Source of the DNA: Sphaerulina vaccinii
Taxonomy: Eukaryota; Ascomycota; Dothideomycetes; Mycosphaerellales; Mycosphaerellaceae
Direction: 5' to 3'
Assembly (NCBI GenBank): GCA_022570795.1
Contig: JAKUDP010000003.1
Span: 1,488,001-1,552,000 of the forward strand
DNA length: 64,000 nt
A program made the translations under genes and the position numbers. Below are positions 31,573 to 41,082 of the stretch, in pieces (within the stretch, counting starts at the first letter, position 1; each line of letters starts with the position of its first letter). The notes under the pieces were generated by a model. It worked only from the letters and a program-made list of their open reading frames with translations, was not told the origin of the DNA and did no database searches.

Positions 31573-33399
31573 TCAAAGCTCTTCATGAAGAGCTACCGCA
31601 GGTACCACGCCATTCGTCTTGATCTTCTGGGCCGCGCCCGTATATCTCCAATTGCTGAAGTAAGCTTCACCACCTGCATCTGAGCAGGTGTTGTCTTCGT
31701 CTTCGTCTGATCCACTTCCGCCGTTGCATGTTGCAAAGACACCCAGGAGAACACCAGTGAAAGGTCCTGTCCCTCCACTGACTACCTTGGCAGGAGCATA
31801 TCCAAGGACGAGTTTGTCGTTTGAGTTGCCCGCTGGCGAAGCTGAGAAGACATAATGCGTATCGTTTGCAGTGTACACCTGCAGTGTGATCGAGCACCCA
31901 GAAGTCCAAGACTTCGGTACTGGAAGCGCGTTCAGACTCGAAGTCAAGTTCGCCCCCTCGGCGTATATCCGTAAGACTAGCTCGCGGTCATGATAAGTGG
32001 AGTTGCTGCTTGCACGTCTCACACTAAGGTCAATGTGCTGTTCCTGCGTCAGAAACGCCGAGATCCCTGCTTCCTGTTCTGATGCAATGGGGTCGAAGGC
32101 CAAGTCGACACTGTAAGTGAAAAGTGTATGCTCTTGTTTCCGTGCCACAAAGGCTATGCCATGCAATCCGGATAGCTCAGCGGACTCGGAAGAGCCAGTA
32201 AGATTCGTGCGAGAAGGCACAACTTGCAATGCATAAGGGTGATCTGGAGCAGAGACCTGGAACGTAGTATTGGCAGGAGCATACCGCCAGGTGTAGAAAT
32301 TCGTTGGAATCGAGCTGCTAGGCGCGAATGTGATGTTATCCGGTTCGTACGTGTAAGGACCTGACGCCGGCAACTGCTTCGAGCCTATTGGGAGCGGCCA
32401 GCCAGACATCACACCCCGTACAGGATCAAGGATCGGCCAATCGCCATCCCATGAGGCTGGGTACAGGACGGTCTGGTATCATCATTAGACACATTCTCAC
32501 TCCTGCTTACAGACTGTGCTTACCTCACGACCCATTGGATAGATCTCCCACTCTGGCCCAGAACGAGTTGACAATGCAACACCCCACCATTTTTCATTTC
32601 CGTCTTGAAACAGATCAGCGTGACCCACGGTCTGGAAGTATTGTGTCGTATTGGCGTTGGAGAGAATTGGATTGTTCTCGTAAGCTTCGTATGGGCCGGT
32701 AATGTTTCGTGAACGAGCTATCGTCTCCATATGATTGAGTTCCGTACCACCTTCAGCAATCATGAGATAGTACCAGTCATTCTTCCTGTAGATATGCGGG
32801 CCTTCTGGGCTTGAGCCACCTGTACCATTCCAGATACGTATTGGTTCGGTCGTTGCACCAGTCTCGGTATTGATCTCTCGTAAATTGACGCCAGCATTCG
32901 CCATATATGTTGTGCCATCATCGTCCCAGAAGAGATCAGGATCTATGCCCGAGATGTTGAAGATGACTGGATCAGACCATGCTTGATTATTGAAGGGATC
33001 GGCCGTTTTGAATAAGGTCCCAACAGTGACAAGCTCACTCGCTGGCGCAAGGTAGGCACATATAATATAGAATTCGCCATCGTGATGTCGTAATGTTGGC
33101 GCAAACATCCCGCCTTGCTGGATCGTGGTGACTTCTCCGATGCCAGGCAGCTGGCTTTCGCGGTTCCAGGCATGGCTGATCAGCTTCCAATTTATAAGAT
33201 CATTACTCGCATATATGGGTAAGCCCGGAAATGCGTTGAAGGTGCTTTGTGCGCAGAAGAATGTGCCATTTACTTGTGTACAGCTTGGATCGGAGTTCCA
33301 TCCGGGTAGAATTGGATTGTAGTATGTCGAATTGCCTGCTTGTGTAGTCAATGTCCACAAGCTGCCGAGCAGCAACGTGGTCGTGTGCGAGACGTGCAT
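31573..33399 (-). CDS. secreted glycoside hydrolase family 43 enzyme
   Basis: Beta-xylosidase / alpha-arabinofuranosidase-type GH43, acting outside the cell on plant hemicellulose. Exons 33399-32524 and 32472-31573 (591 aa) over a 51-nt intron (GTAAGC donor). The ATG at 33399 opens a signal peptide (HTTTLLLGSLWTLTTQAG). The five-bladed propeller catalytic set is visible: Asp37 in NPILPGWNSDPS (base), Asp153 in GIDPDLFWDDDG (pKa modulator) and Glu199 in SSPEGPHIY (acid). The C-terminal 250 residues form a second beta-sandwich domain, as in larger GH43 members. Several N-glycosylation sites are seen. Exact substrate is undetermined. Confidence 0.93.
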
Positions 33400-34532
33400 T
33401 CTGATAGCTTCTCTCCTATGCTCCGCGCACAATGATTCTTGACTGTGCTAATATATGCGCCCACTTACTCCTGCCGGCTTCGCGGCGCGAGTCACCGGTG
33501 GTCGTCTTTCTTCAAGGCGGGCAAGGTGTGGACAGCAAAATGGAAACTGGCTTCCTGACAGAATCGCGTACAACACCACCACAAACACGACTTTCTCGTT
33601 CAAAAATTCGATAGTGTGAATCTTCCGGCTTCGCTCTACCTAGGGATATAAGTTTCGTAGCATAAGAAGATCGAGCGAGGCGTAGAGAGTAGAAAGAGTG
33701 ATCTGGACGTTTACACTTTTGTCTTCCGGCGGTAGGGCGGGGAGGTCCCACTAGTCCTCTCGGGTAGCATTGTTCGTTCGCATTTTCTCGCATTGGTCTA
33801 TACGATACCACACTTTAGCCTGAACTGAAGCCCGTAATGTGTCTCCTGCGAGCGTTGACATAAGCACAAACGCCATCTCATGGCGGCTGCTCTTGAGGAC
33901 CGCATCGTGCGAGAAGTCGGAGTCTGGGCGCACTATGCAGCACATTCGCGGCTGAAAGACTTCACCATCACACCTGCGGCTCGCGATCTTGATGGTCCTT
34001 GTGTTCGACGCTTTCTGGCGCGCGTTTAGGACCGAGGGATTGAATAACGAGACGTGGTGTTGTGGATTTGATGTTGGAAAGACAGAGTGTGCAGGCTCAA
34101 GCAGGGTGAAAGGCGAAACGGGCCGACTGGACTTGGCAACTCTCAATATGCTACGCTACGCTTGCTTGTCCCAAGAACCGCTACCGTACGATGTTGGCGT
34201 ATTCAGTTACCTGATCACTTGAGAGGCCGGAAAGAGCTGTACTTCTACGTACATACCCTAGCTACCTAGCTAAGATCTCCCGGGTTGATCACTGTTTCGG
34301 TACTTCCGTAGGCTCGACTCCAATGCTGTGATCGTCAGCAATGACCGAGTGGCAGGCGATGACCTATCCTGTCGGCCCTTGACCATAAGCAGCGAGGATC
34401 GGGTTCTGCGTGACTCCCTCTCGGTAGCGGATCTTTCGTAAATCATGAGAGTCATTGCTTTGGGGATGATGTTTGTTCATCGGCCACGAGGTCCTGTGCG
34501 AGCTGCTGCCCATTCTCTTACAACAGACTTAG
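33400..34532. other. intergenic, GH43 promoter region
   Basis: Holds the GH43 promoter (minus strand) and the 3' flank of the PSI-domain gene. A minus-strand open frame at 33751-34146 shows no family features. A TATA-like CATATATTAGC lies about 45-55 bp upstream of the GH43 ATG. Confidence 0.45.
33814..33820 (-). promoter_or_regulatory. possible XlnR/Xyr1-type site upstream of GH43
   Basis: The minus strand reads GGCTAAA about 415 bp upstream of the GH43 start, the consensus reported for the fungal xylanase activators XlnR/Xyr1. A GCGGGG near 33736 fits the CreA repressor pattern SYGGRG. Both motifs are short and could occur by chance. Confidence 0.25.
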
Positions 34533-35075
34533 CTAGCCTAGCAGTCTCGATCGTTCAGTAACAGCTTCCTGCTCGCTCTGTCTCGACAAATCAGGTTTCG
34601 AGTTCATCCAGGCCCGTAGCTTGCTTCCCAGACCGGGCCTCCTCCATTCATGCTCCTCGCGAGTGCCATCTTCTTTGACTTCAAGCTCGGTGCCAGACAC
34701 TACTCCAGAACCGAAGAAGGGGTTGAGATTCTTGAGTAGCCAGCTTAGTGCTATGAGCACAATGAGTGCCCCAATGGTAGCAAAGACTGTGACGATGACG
34801 CTAAGAAGTGTTGTTGTAGAGCAGCCACAGCCAAGAGCTTTGGTTCGAAGCTCCCATCTTCCAGAGACCATGGGACAAATGTTCTTGTTTGACACAGGGT
34901 CTGTAAGGGCTGATGCCGGGACACAAGTAGACGAGAATGGGCACCAGCCGCAGCCGTGTTTGTCGTGAGTACACGAGTGGCAGTCCTGTCTTCGCCAGCA
35001 TTGCGCGGCACGGTCTGTGATTGTTATATTCGAACCTATGTCTGCCATTGTCGTGAACTTTGCTTGTGACTCCAT
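34533..35075 (-). CDS. single-pass membrane protein with PSI-like domain
   Basis: 180 aa from the ATG at 35075, or 171 aa from the ATG at 35048. A cysteine-rich segment (CWRRQDCHSCTHDKHGCGWC, then STCVP and NICPM) fits the plexin-semaphorin-integrin (PSI) fold. One strong transmembrane helix follows (LLSVIVTVFATIGALIVLIA), then a charged cytosolic tail of about 65 residues rich in Glu/Arg. No signal peptide is obvious. The domain probably faces outward or into the ER lumen. Function unknown. Divergent from the telomere-protein-like gene at 35371, sharing about 300 bp of promoter DNA. Confidence 0.75.
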   Translation of the reverse strand: MESQAKFTTMADIGSNITITDRAAQCWRRQDCHSCTHDKHGCGWCPFSSTCVPASALTDPVSNKNICPMVSGRWELRTKALGCGCSTTTLLSVIVTVFATIGALIVLIALSWLLKNLNPFFGSGVVSGTELEVKEDGTREEHEWRRPGLGSKLRAWMNSKPDLSRQSEQEAVTERSRLLG

Positions 35076-35370
35076 TATGTCCGATCCTCTACCCGAGTCT
35101 CTGTTGGTGTCCTCGGTGTCGTAGATGGGAGGAAAGTTGGAAGCAGAATGTCGTCCTTCATCGTCACCACAAGCTCTGGTTCTAGCCAAGCACGGCAAGT
35201 GGACCCGACGCACTTCGCTCGTTCGCGACTTCGACAAACTCACGCGACAAGGCTAGAGACGAGTGAAGAAGAACAACAACGACGCGCCACATTTCTTCTC
35301 TGCTGGGCCGCCGGAGCTGGAAGTACGATATGGTGACACGCGATTGACGACCTGTCCGATTGTGCGCATA

Positions 35371-38300
35371 ATGGCCGCGCTTATACCCATACCGTCTCTC
35401 GATCCCGAGTCGATACCTCCACCGGACAAAGCCATACGTGCTGTGGTATCGCTATACTGGCCTTACAGCTCTTCGACCAAGCAATGTGCATTGCTGCTTG
35501 CAGACAGAGACTTCCGGCTCAGGAGTCGGAGAGGACAAGTGCGCGTAAGATTCACATCAGCGAGCGCAACAGCAGTGGCACAAGGCAAAGTCGGCATAGG
35601 TGATGAGGTTCTCCTTGACTTGCGTGGCGCACAGTGGGCTAGTAATAGCTCAAGAGTGGCAACTCCTGGCAAGAGCGTTGAAGGTGAGCTCCTGTATAGG
35701 GGCGAGCTGAGCTTACGAATTGTCAAGAAAGCTGGCAGCAGCGCGATCGTGGATCAGCACTTAAGTGTGAATGAATCTACGCCGCCACCTGAGGAGGAGC
35801 AGGAAGTTCCTAGGAATCAGACACCTGCCAGAAACACGCGAATATCAAGCTTGAGAAATAGCTTAGGTGGAGTGGATCTTGTGCCAATCTACTCAAGCCC
35901 GGCTTTCGTTCGACGACAAAGACTCTCTGGTAACAGTCTCGTGAAGGACGATATATTCGATCCTTTCGCGGACATCGACAGGGAACTAGAGAATGAGCAG
36001 CCGAGGAAGCGGCAACGAATTAGTGATGTGAGCTCTTGGAGGTTGGCTGGCAGGTCGCCCAGCCCTGAAAAACATATGCATGTGGACAGAGCGAGCGATC
36101 ATATGAACGTCGACGATTCAACAGCGTCTATTAGGGAAGTTGAGATCGAACATGTTGTTGAGCAGACCAGGAACGACGCCCGGCAGTCCACGGAGTCGTT
36201 AGAAGCGAGACAAGACCTTCAGCAATCGTCGCCCACAGCTGACATTGAAGACGGCCTCCAAGACTCTGGTCCTCTTCCAGCTAAGCTGTCACCACTTCCA
36301 CCAGTTGTCAGCGACTTCACTGCGAAGAATCAGGCTGGTACGACTATGTTGCCGCCGCCTTTGCCGCAGTTGCAGATGCCAGAAGACCCATTCATCGCCT
36401 CGTCACAAGATCCGGGACACACCTCAGATCTTCCTTCTGAAGGTCCCGCAACCCCAAAGCTGAAAGCTGTACCAGGCTATACGTTACCACTTCCTTCGCC
36501 TTTTCCACAAGAGACTCCACAACCGCCGTTTGAGTCTCAAATTGCTGCGGCGCAAGGCGCGTCCAGACCTAATGCTATCAACAATCAGCAGAGTACTCGG
36601 TCAGAGAGCACATCTGATGATGGTGTACGACTGCAGATCAATCCTACCATTACTGCCCTGGCCCGACAACGACGGAAAGCCTCGAGGTCACCCAATTCTG
36701 CAAAAAAGGCAAAGACAGATTTCCAGAACTCACCGGACAGGCGTCCGCTCGGTCGACACGAATTGCAATCTCCTGAAGACTCGAGCTACGTGTACCCCGA
36801 TGTTGAATCGGCCTATGATACTGAAGAAGACGAGGAAATGCAGAACCTATATTCACAGCAAGTCCAAAGCCATGCTAAGGAACTTCTTGAACGTGAAGGG
36901 GTGAAGACTCGAGATTGGGTTCGACAAGCAGATGCAGCTGAGGTCATTGAAGACATGGGTGAGGAGCCAGAGACCAGTTCAGATGATGAATTTGAAGAGG
37001 ACGAAGAGGAAGCAAGCGATGACGATGATATGCTTAGTTTACAAGGTGAGGAAGATGAGGATATTCAGAGTGCTGCGGAACAGCCGAAGACATCAGCTGC
37101 ACCCGAGATATCGAGGACTCTTACTCCCCAGCACGAGACTGCACTGGATAAGGATCAGACTTTGATTGACGTGACGAGTCGATCGCCAGAGCCGAGCGCA
37201 GCCACATTTCCAACGGAACCCGCGCCTGCCAGTGCAAGCGTAAAATCTGGCCTCGATACCATGTCTGTGGATAAACCTGCAGATGTGGAAGAACGTCAAC
37301 CGACAGAGCCAACCAAGAAGCAAGCTGAAGTGTCCAGGCCTCAATCAGTACCAACAGCTACCACTGCGAAGGAAGCTGTCCGTGCGCTTCCTCCAAAGAC
37401 TCCCGCTAAGACTATGCAGAGTCTGTTCGGCTTCAGCTACGGTATGGACGGCACCAACGACACACCTCCGCAAGCCGCCAAGCCGACGCCTCAATCCGAG
37501 AAGGATAGGATCATGAAGAAGACCTATAGTAGCTTGTTCGGATTCAAGGCCTCGCCATCTCCTGAAAAGGAGAGGGCACCAGCCCGCGTACCAAAGCTGA
37601 CCGAGCCAGAGACGACATTTGGCAGGGTGGACGCTGCTAAGACGTCCCCAACCCCGAAGCCCCTCGATGTCTCGCAAGGCACACCAGCTGAGACTCCTTT
37701 GCCTGTCAATGCACCTGCTGCAAGCCTGACTAGTGCTGCTCCCCGCACTCACGATGAGCTTAATTCACTAGAGCCTGCAGCCGCAGCGCATAGCACCCGC
37801 GACGCAAGTGCGCCATACAACGTGCATTCATCGGCTGTGCCGGAGACTGTACCAACGCAGCCTGCGGACACCACTGATTCATCCGACGGCAACTTCGGCT
37901 CCCTTGATGTTCAGCTTTCGGAGATGTCGCAGACAAGTCGAAGCCCGGACGTAGTGAATGAGACGCCAATATACGCTCTACCAGATATCACTCAAACGCA
38001 GCGCGATGCTCACAAGACCGCGGCGGGCAACGAGCAGTTTGGTTCACTCGAAGTGCAGCTATCAGATGTGTCTGACGATGGACAAGACATAGGCGAGTCA
38101 ATTGTGTCTCAGGACGATCCGCTCAACTCTAAGAGTGTTGGCGCGCGAGCAGTCCAAAAGTCACAACCCAACCAAGCCACTACTTCCAGCACCGATTCGG
38201 TCAAGCATGCTTCTCCGGTCGATCCTCTGAGCACACAAAACATGCGTGAACCCACGCCGGTGGTGTCTGCTGACGTGCAGCCAGCTTCGCAGACTGTCCA

Positions 38301-41082
38301 ACCGGATGGGCCTTTCGACGATGAGGCTTCAGTAGCATCGACTCCTCGTCCTGTAAGAACAACAGGTCACGATATCACTAATGCTTCTCCCGAGACCTCT
38401 CCTGCTAGGACTGTCATCCAGGAAATCAAGACTGAGCCTGGGGCATCTTCTATATCAAGTGATACGCCACTAATGCCACTACCACCACCGAGTACTGCTC
38501 CGGTCCGATCTTTAGGGTCGCAAAAGATTCATGCTCCGCCTCCAAGCACTGCGCCACGCCCCTTACAAGTTGAAGTCATCGACCTTGGGTCAAGTGATGA
38601 CTCGAGCGACGCGCAGAGCGATGATGATCACAATGATGAGGACGTCGCGAGCGGACTCCAAGAGAGTGTGCCTGTCGCACGTGATGCTGAGGCAGATACG
38701 AAGCCTTTCGCGTCTAAGCCTGTTGGATCTCAGCCGCCGCGAGCTAGTCAAGTCACTTCGCAAGATCTTATGGTTGACGAGCCCGAGGCTGGCGCAGAAG
38801 CATACAGTCCTACCGAAGTTGCCTCTTCGCCTCGTGCAGTCGATGCTATGGACATTGAGATGCAGCACGCCATGCCAGTCCATGATGGTGAAGAAGAAGA
38901 CGTATCTCAGCACCAGTCTTCTCCTGCACTACCGCAGACAGTCGAAGACGACTCTCTTATGCCAGATGCACAGCACGAAAACTTCTTCGAAGACGGCATG
39001 GAAGCTAGTGGCTTCGAAGCAGCAGAAGTTACACCTGCCCGCTTGCAGCATCAGAGTCAAATGAGCGAAGCACCTTCAACTCAGTCCAGGAACATTGCTG
39101 ATCAATACCACTACTTCTCCTTCCAGGCTGACGGATCTGACCTTGCATCGTCTGATGAACAGGACAATGACTCTAATGACTTGCCTGCACACGCCTTGCA
39201 GACTACCAATGTGAAAGGTGTTACGAGCAAGGAAGAGGTCAGCCAACCCAAGAGCACAGCGCGCAGTGAAGTGATCGAAATCTCGTCGTCGTCGCCACCG
39301 GCGGCCTCTCAGCCAGTCACTACTCGTTCTGAAGTCAAGGTCGAACGCTTGCAGAGTGAAACATCTCAGACGGAGACCTCAGAGCACAAGTCGCAAGTCT
39401 TGGCTAGCTCAGCTGCTGGACAAGCTTCGCGGCGGCGTCTAGAGTCGACTAGAACGGAAGTGAAGCGGACACCTGAAGTCCAAATTGCAGCTTCTTCTTT
39501 CGTCGAAGATAGCATGGACCTAGCACGACAGCCTGAGACACTGTTACCACGTCTACCAAGCCCCGAAGCTTCTCAACTATCACAATTTACCACGGCATTT
39601 GAATCGCAGCATCGTCTCGAATCGCAGCCATTCGAGACGCAATTGCCTGCGCCAGTTTCGCGTCAGCCAATCCTGCCGCCGACTCCTGAGATCACTAACG
39701 AGGGCCTGCAAGTGGTAGTAGACACTCCAGCAGAAGATCCGTCGCCTACCTCATCTACCACGCGTAGACATAAGCGCAATGCATCCTCCAGGGACATAAG
39801 TACATCAGTACGAAGGTCGCCACGCAAGGCGGACACGCAGAGTCAACCTGAACCTGCGGCGCAAGTGACCACTTTGCGCCAGACAAGAAGTCAGCGCACT
39901 GCCTCGCCAGATGTCTCTCAAGTGACCACCACTCGACAGACAAGGAGTCAGCGCACTGCCTCGCCTGAGCCTTCTCAAGTGACGACCACTCGACAGACAA
40001 GAAGTCAACGCACCGCGACTCCAGAAACTGATCGGCCTGTTACCAATTCATTCGACAGCACGTTGCTAATTCCAGAGCCCCCGAAACCGTTGCGAAGGTC
40101 ACCTAGGAAGTCACAAGCGCATACGGAGTCGTTCGAAAGCATCGAAGAGGTGAATGAAAGCCCTGAACCAGCCAGGTCTCCTCGTGCCACAACGCGAAAG
40201 TCGCCACGGGAATCACAGGAAATGAAACGCAAAAGTACCGAAGAAGAAGACACCAGTCCACCACCAAAGCGTACTACTGCTGCGGAAAAGTTGCTTGGTG
40301 AACCCGGTGCGAAGCAGGAGCCCGCAATACAGCCCGCGGCACTCTCGTCCAAGAAGACGCCCAGCAAGAAGTCTTTTACCTCGCGCTTCGGGAACGTCCC
40401 GGAAGTGATCTCGGCCTGGTTCTCCCCGCGACGATCGACACGACCAAGTCTGGACGCAGATGAGACGAAAGTTGACAGTTCCATCAATGAGAAGCCCGAG
40501 CTTCTGCAAAGGACTTCGTCGAATGGTATCATAACCTCGTCTGCGTACTACACACCTCTTTCGAATCTTGACCAAAGGCTCAATCCATCAAGCCAGCCAG
40601 GAGTGGACAACACCATCGATATTCTCGCTGTCGTAGCCGACGAGACGAAAGCCCCAGAGCGTGCGAAGGGCGGCCCACGAGACTACTTTACCATCTTCAA
40701 GATTGTTGATCCGTCCTCGGGTGAGGCCAAAGCTTTCACCAGCGTTGATGTCTTCCGTCCATGGCACGCTACTCTACCAGTAGCCAAAGTCGGCGATGTC
40801 GTGCTTTTGCGTGGCTTCGCTGTCAAGTCGCGCAAGCGGCAGCCATATCTCTTGTCTACAGATGCAAGTGCTTGGCTAGTATGGCGTTTCGATGAGAGTG
40901 ACGGGATGAAGCGGCCTGGCACTGCTACCGGTCCACGGAGAACACGCAGAAGCAGCGTGGTGGGTCTAGGTGCTCGAGAGGATACCAAGGGTCCGCCCGT
41001 TGAACTTGGTGAAGAGGAAAGGCAGCGTGCCAAAGAACTTAGGGCGTGGTGGTTGACATTGTCGCCTGAAGAGAAGGGCTAG
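35371..41082 (+). CDS. very large protein with C-terminal telomeric ssDNA-binding-like OB fold
   Basis: 1903 aa, intronless. The N-terminus (residues about 1-110) resembles a small OB fold (AVVSLYWPYSSSTKQCALLL, DEVLLDLRGAQW). About 1600 disordered Ser/Pro/Glu-rich residues follow, with repeated short motifs: two LFGF-K/S stretches, two FGSL.VQLS stretches, and three 19-residue copies near residue 1500. The C-terminal 150 residues match the Telo_bind / POT1-Cdc13 OB fold: DNTIDILAVVADETKAP, then FTIFKIVDPSS, VDVFRPWHATLPVAKVGDVV, LLRGFAVKSRKRQPYLLST and ASAWLVWRF. It is probably a telomere-end or genome-maintenance protein binding single-stranded DNA. The ATG at 35371 is used; the upstream in-frame ATG is within the shared promoter. 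Confidence 0.85.
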   Translation: MAALIPIPSLDPESIPPPDKAIRAVVSLYWPYSSSTKQCALLLADRDFRLRSRRGQVRVRFTSASATAVAQGKVGIGDEVLLDLRGAQWASNSSRVATPGKSVEGELLYRGELSLRIVKKAGSSAIVDQHLSVNESTPPPEEEQEVPRNQTPARNTRISSLRNSLGGVDLVPIYSSPAFVRRQRLSGNSLVKDDIFDPFADIDRELENEQPRKRQRISDVSSWRLAGRSPSPEKHMHVDRASDHMNVDDSTASIREVEIEHVVEQTRNDARQSTESLEARQDLQQSSPTADIEDGLQDSGPLPAKLSPLPPVVSDFTAKNQAGTTMLPPPLPQLQMPEDPFIASSQDPGHTSDLPSEGPATPKLKAVPGYTLPLPSPFPQETPQPPFESQIAAAQGASRPNAINNQQSTRSESTSDDGVRLQINPTITALARQRRKASRSPNSAKKAKTDFQNSPDRRPLGRHELQSPEDSSYVYPDVESAYDTEEDEEMQNLYSQQVQSHAKELLEREGVKTRDWVRQADAAEVIEDMGEEPETSSDDEFEEDEEEASDDDDMLSLQGEEDEDIQSAAEQPKTSAAPEISRTLTPQHETALDKDQTLIDVTSRSPEPSAATFPTEPAPASASVKSGLDTMSVDKPADVEERQPTEPTKKQAEVSRPQSVPTATTAKEAVRALPPKTPAKTMQSLFGFSYGMDGTNDTPPQAAKPTPQSEKDRIMKKTYSSLFGFKASPSPEKERAPARVPKLTEPETTFGRVDAAKTSPTPKPLDVSQGTPAETPLPVNAPAASLTSAAPRTHDELNSLEPAAAAHSTRDASAPYNVHSSAVPETVPTQPADTTDSSDGNFGSLDVQLSEMSQTSRSPDVVNETPIYALPDITQTQRDAHKTAAGNEQFGSLEVQLSDVSDDGQDIGESIVSQDDPLNSKSVGARAVQKSQPNQATTSSTDSVKHASPVDPLSTQNMREPTPVVSADVQPASQTVQPDGPFDDEASVASTPRPVRTTGHDITNASPETSPARTVIQEIKTEPGASSISSDTPLMPLPPPSTAPVRSLGSQKIHAPPPSTAPRPLQVEVIDLGSSDDSSDAQSDDDHNDEDVASGLQESVPVARDAEADTKPFASKPVGSQPPRASQVTSQDLMVDEPEAGAEAYSPTEVASSPRAVDAMDIEMQHAMPVHDGEEEDVSQHQSSPALPQTVEDDSLMPDAQHENFFEDGMEASGFEAAEVTPARLQHQSQMSEAPSTQSRNIADQYHYFSFQADGSDLASSDEQDNDSNDLPAHALQTTNVKGVTSKEEVSQPKSTARSEVIEISSSSPPAASQPVTTRSEVKVERLQSETSQTETSEHKSQVLASSAAGQASRRRLESTRTEVKRTPEVQIAASSFVEDSMDLARQPETLLPRLPSPEASQLSQFTTAFESQHRLESQPFETQLPAPVSRQPILPPTPEITNEGLQVVVDTPAEDPSPTSSTTRRHKRNASSRDISTSVRRSPRKADTQSQPEPAAQVTTLRQTRSQRTASPDVSQVTTTRQTRSQRTASPEPSQVTTTRQTRSQRTATPETDRPVTNSFDSTLLIPEPPKPLRRSPRKSQAHTESFESIEEVNESPEPARSPRATTRKSPRESQEMKRKSTEEEDTSPPPKRTTAAEKLLGEPGAKQEPAIQPAALSSKKTPSKKSFTSRFGNVPEVISAWFSPRRSTRPSLDADETKVDSSINEKPELLQRTSSNGIITSSAYYTPLSNLDQRLNPSSQPGVDNTIDILAVVADETKAPERAKGGPRDYFTIFKIVDPSSGEAKAFTSVDVFRPWHATLPVAKVGDVVLLRGFAVKSRKRQPYLLSTDASAWLVWRFDESDGMKRPGTATGPRRTRRSSVVGLGAREDTKGPPVELGEEERQRAKELRAWWLTLSPEEKG
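39862..40032 (+). repeat. three in-frame 57-bp repeats in the telomere-protein-like gene
   Basis: Units 39862-39918, 39919-39975 and 39976-40032 each encode QVTT.RQTRSQRTA.P plus three variable residues (19 aa). They are close in DNA as well as protein, so the duplication is recent. The repeat is basic and may contact DNA or carry phosphorylation sites (SP and TP). Confidence 0.9.

Noticed and set aside
33751..34146. 131-codon minus-strand open frame upstream of the GH43 gene
   Set aside because: No family features; lies in the probable promoter.
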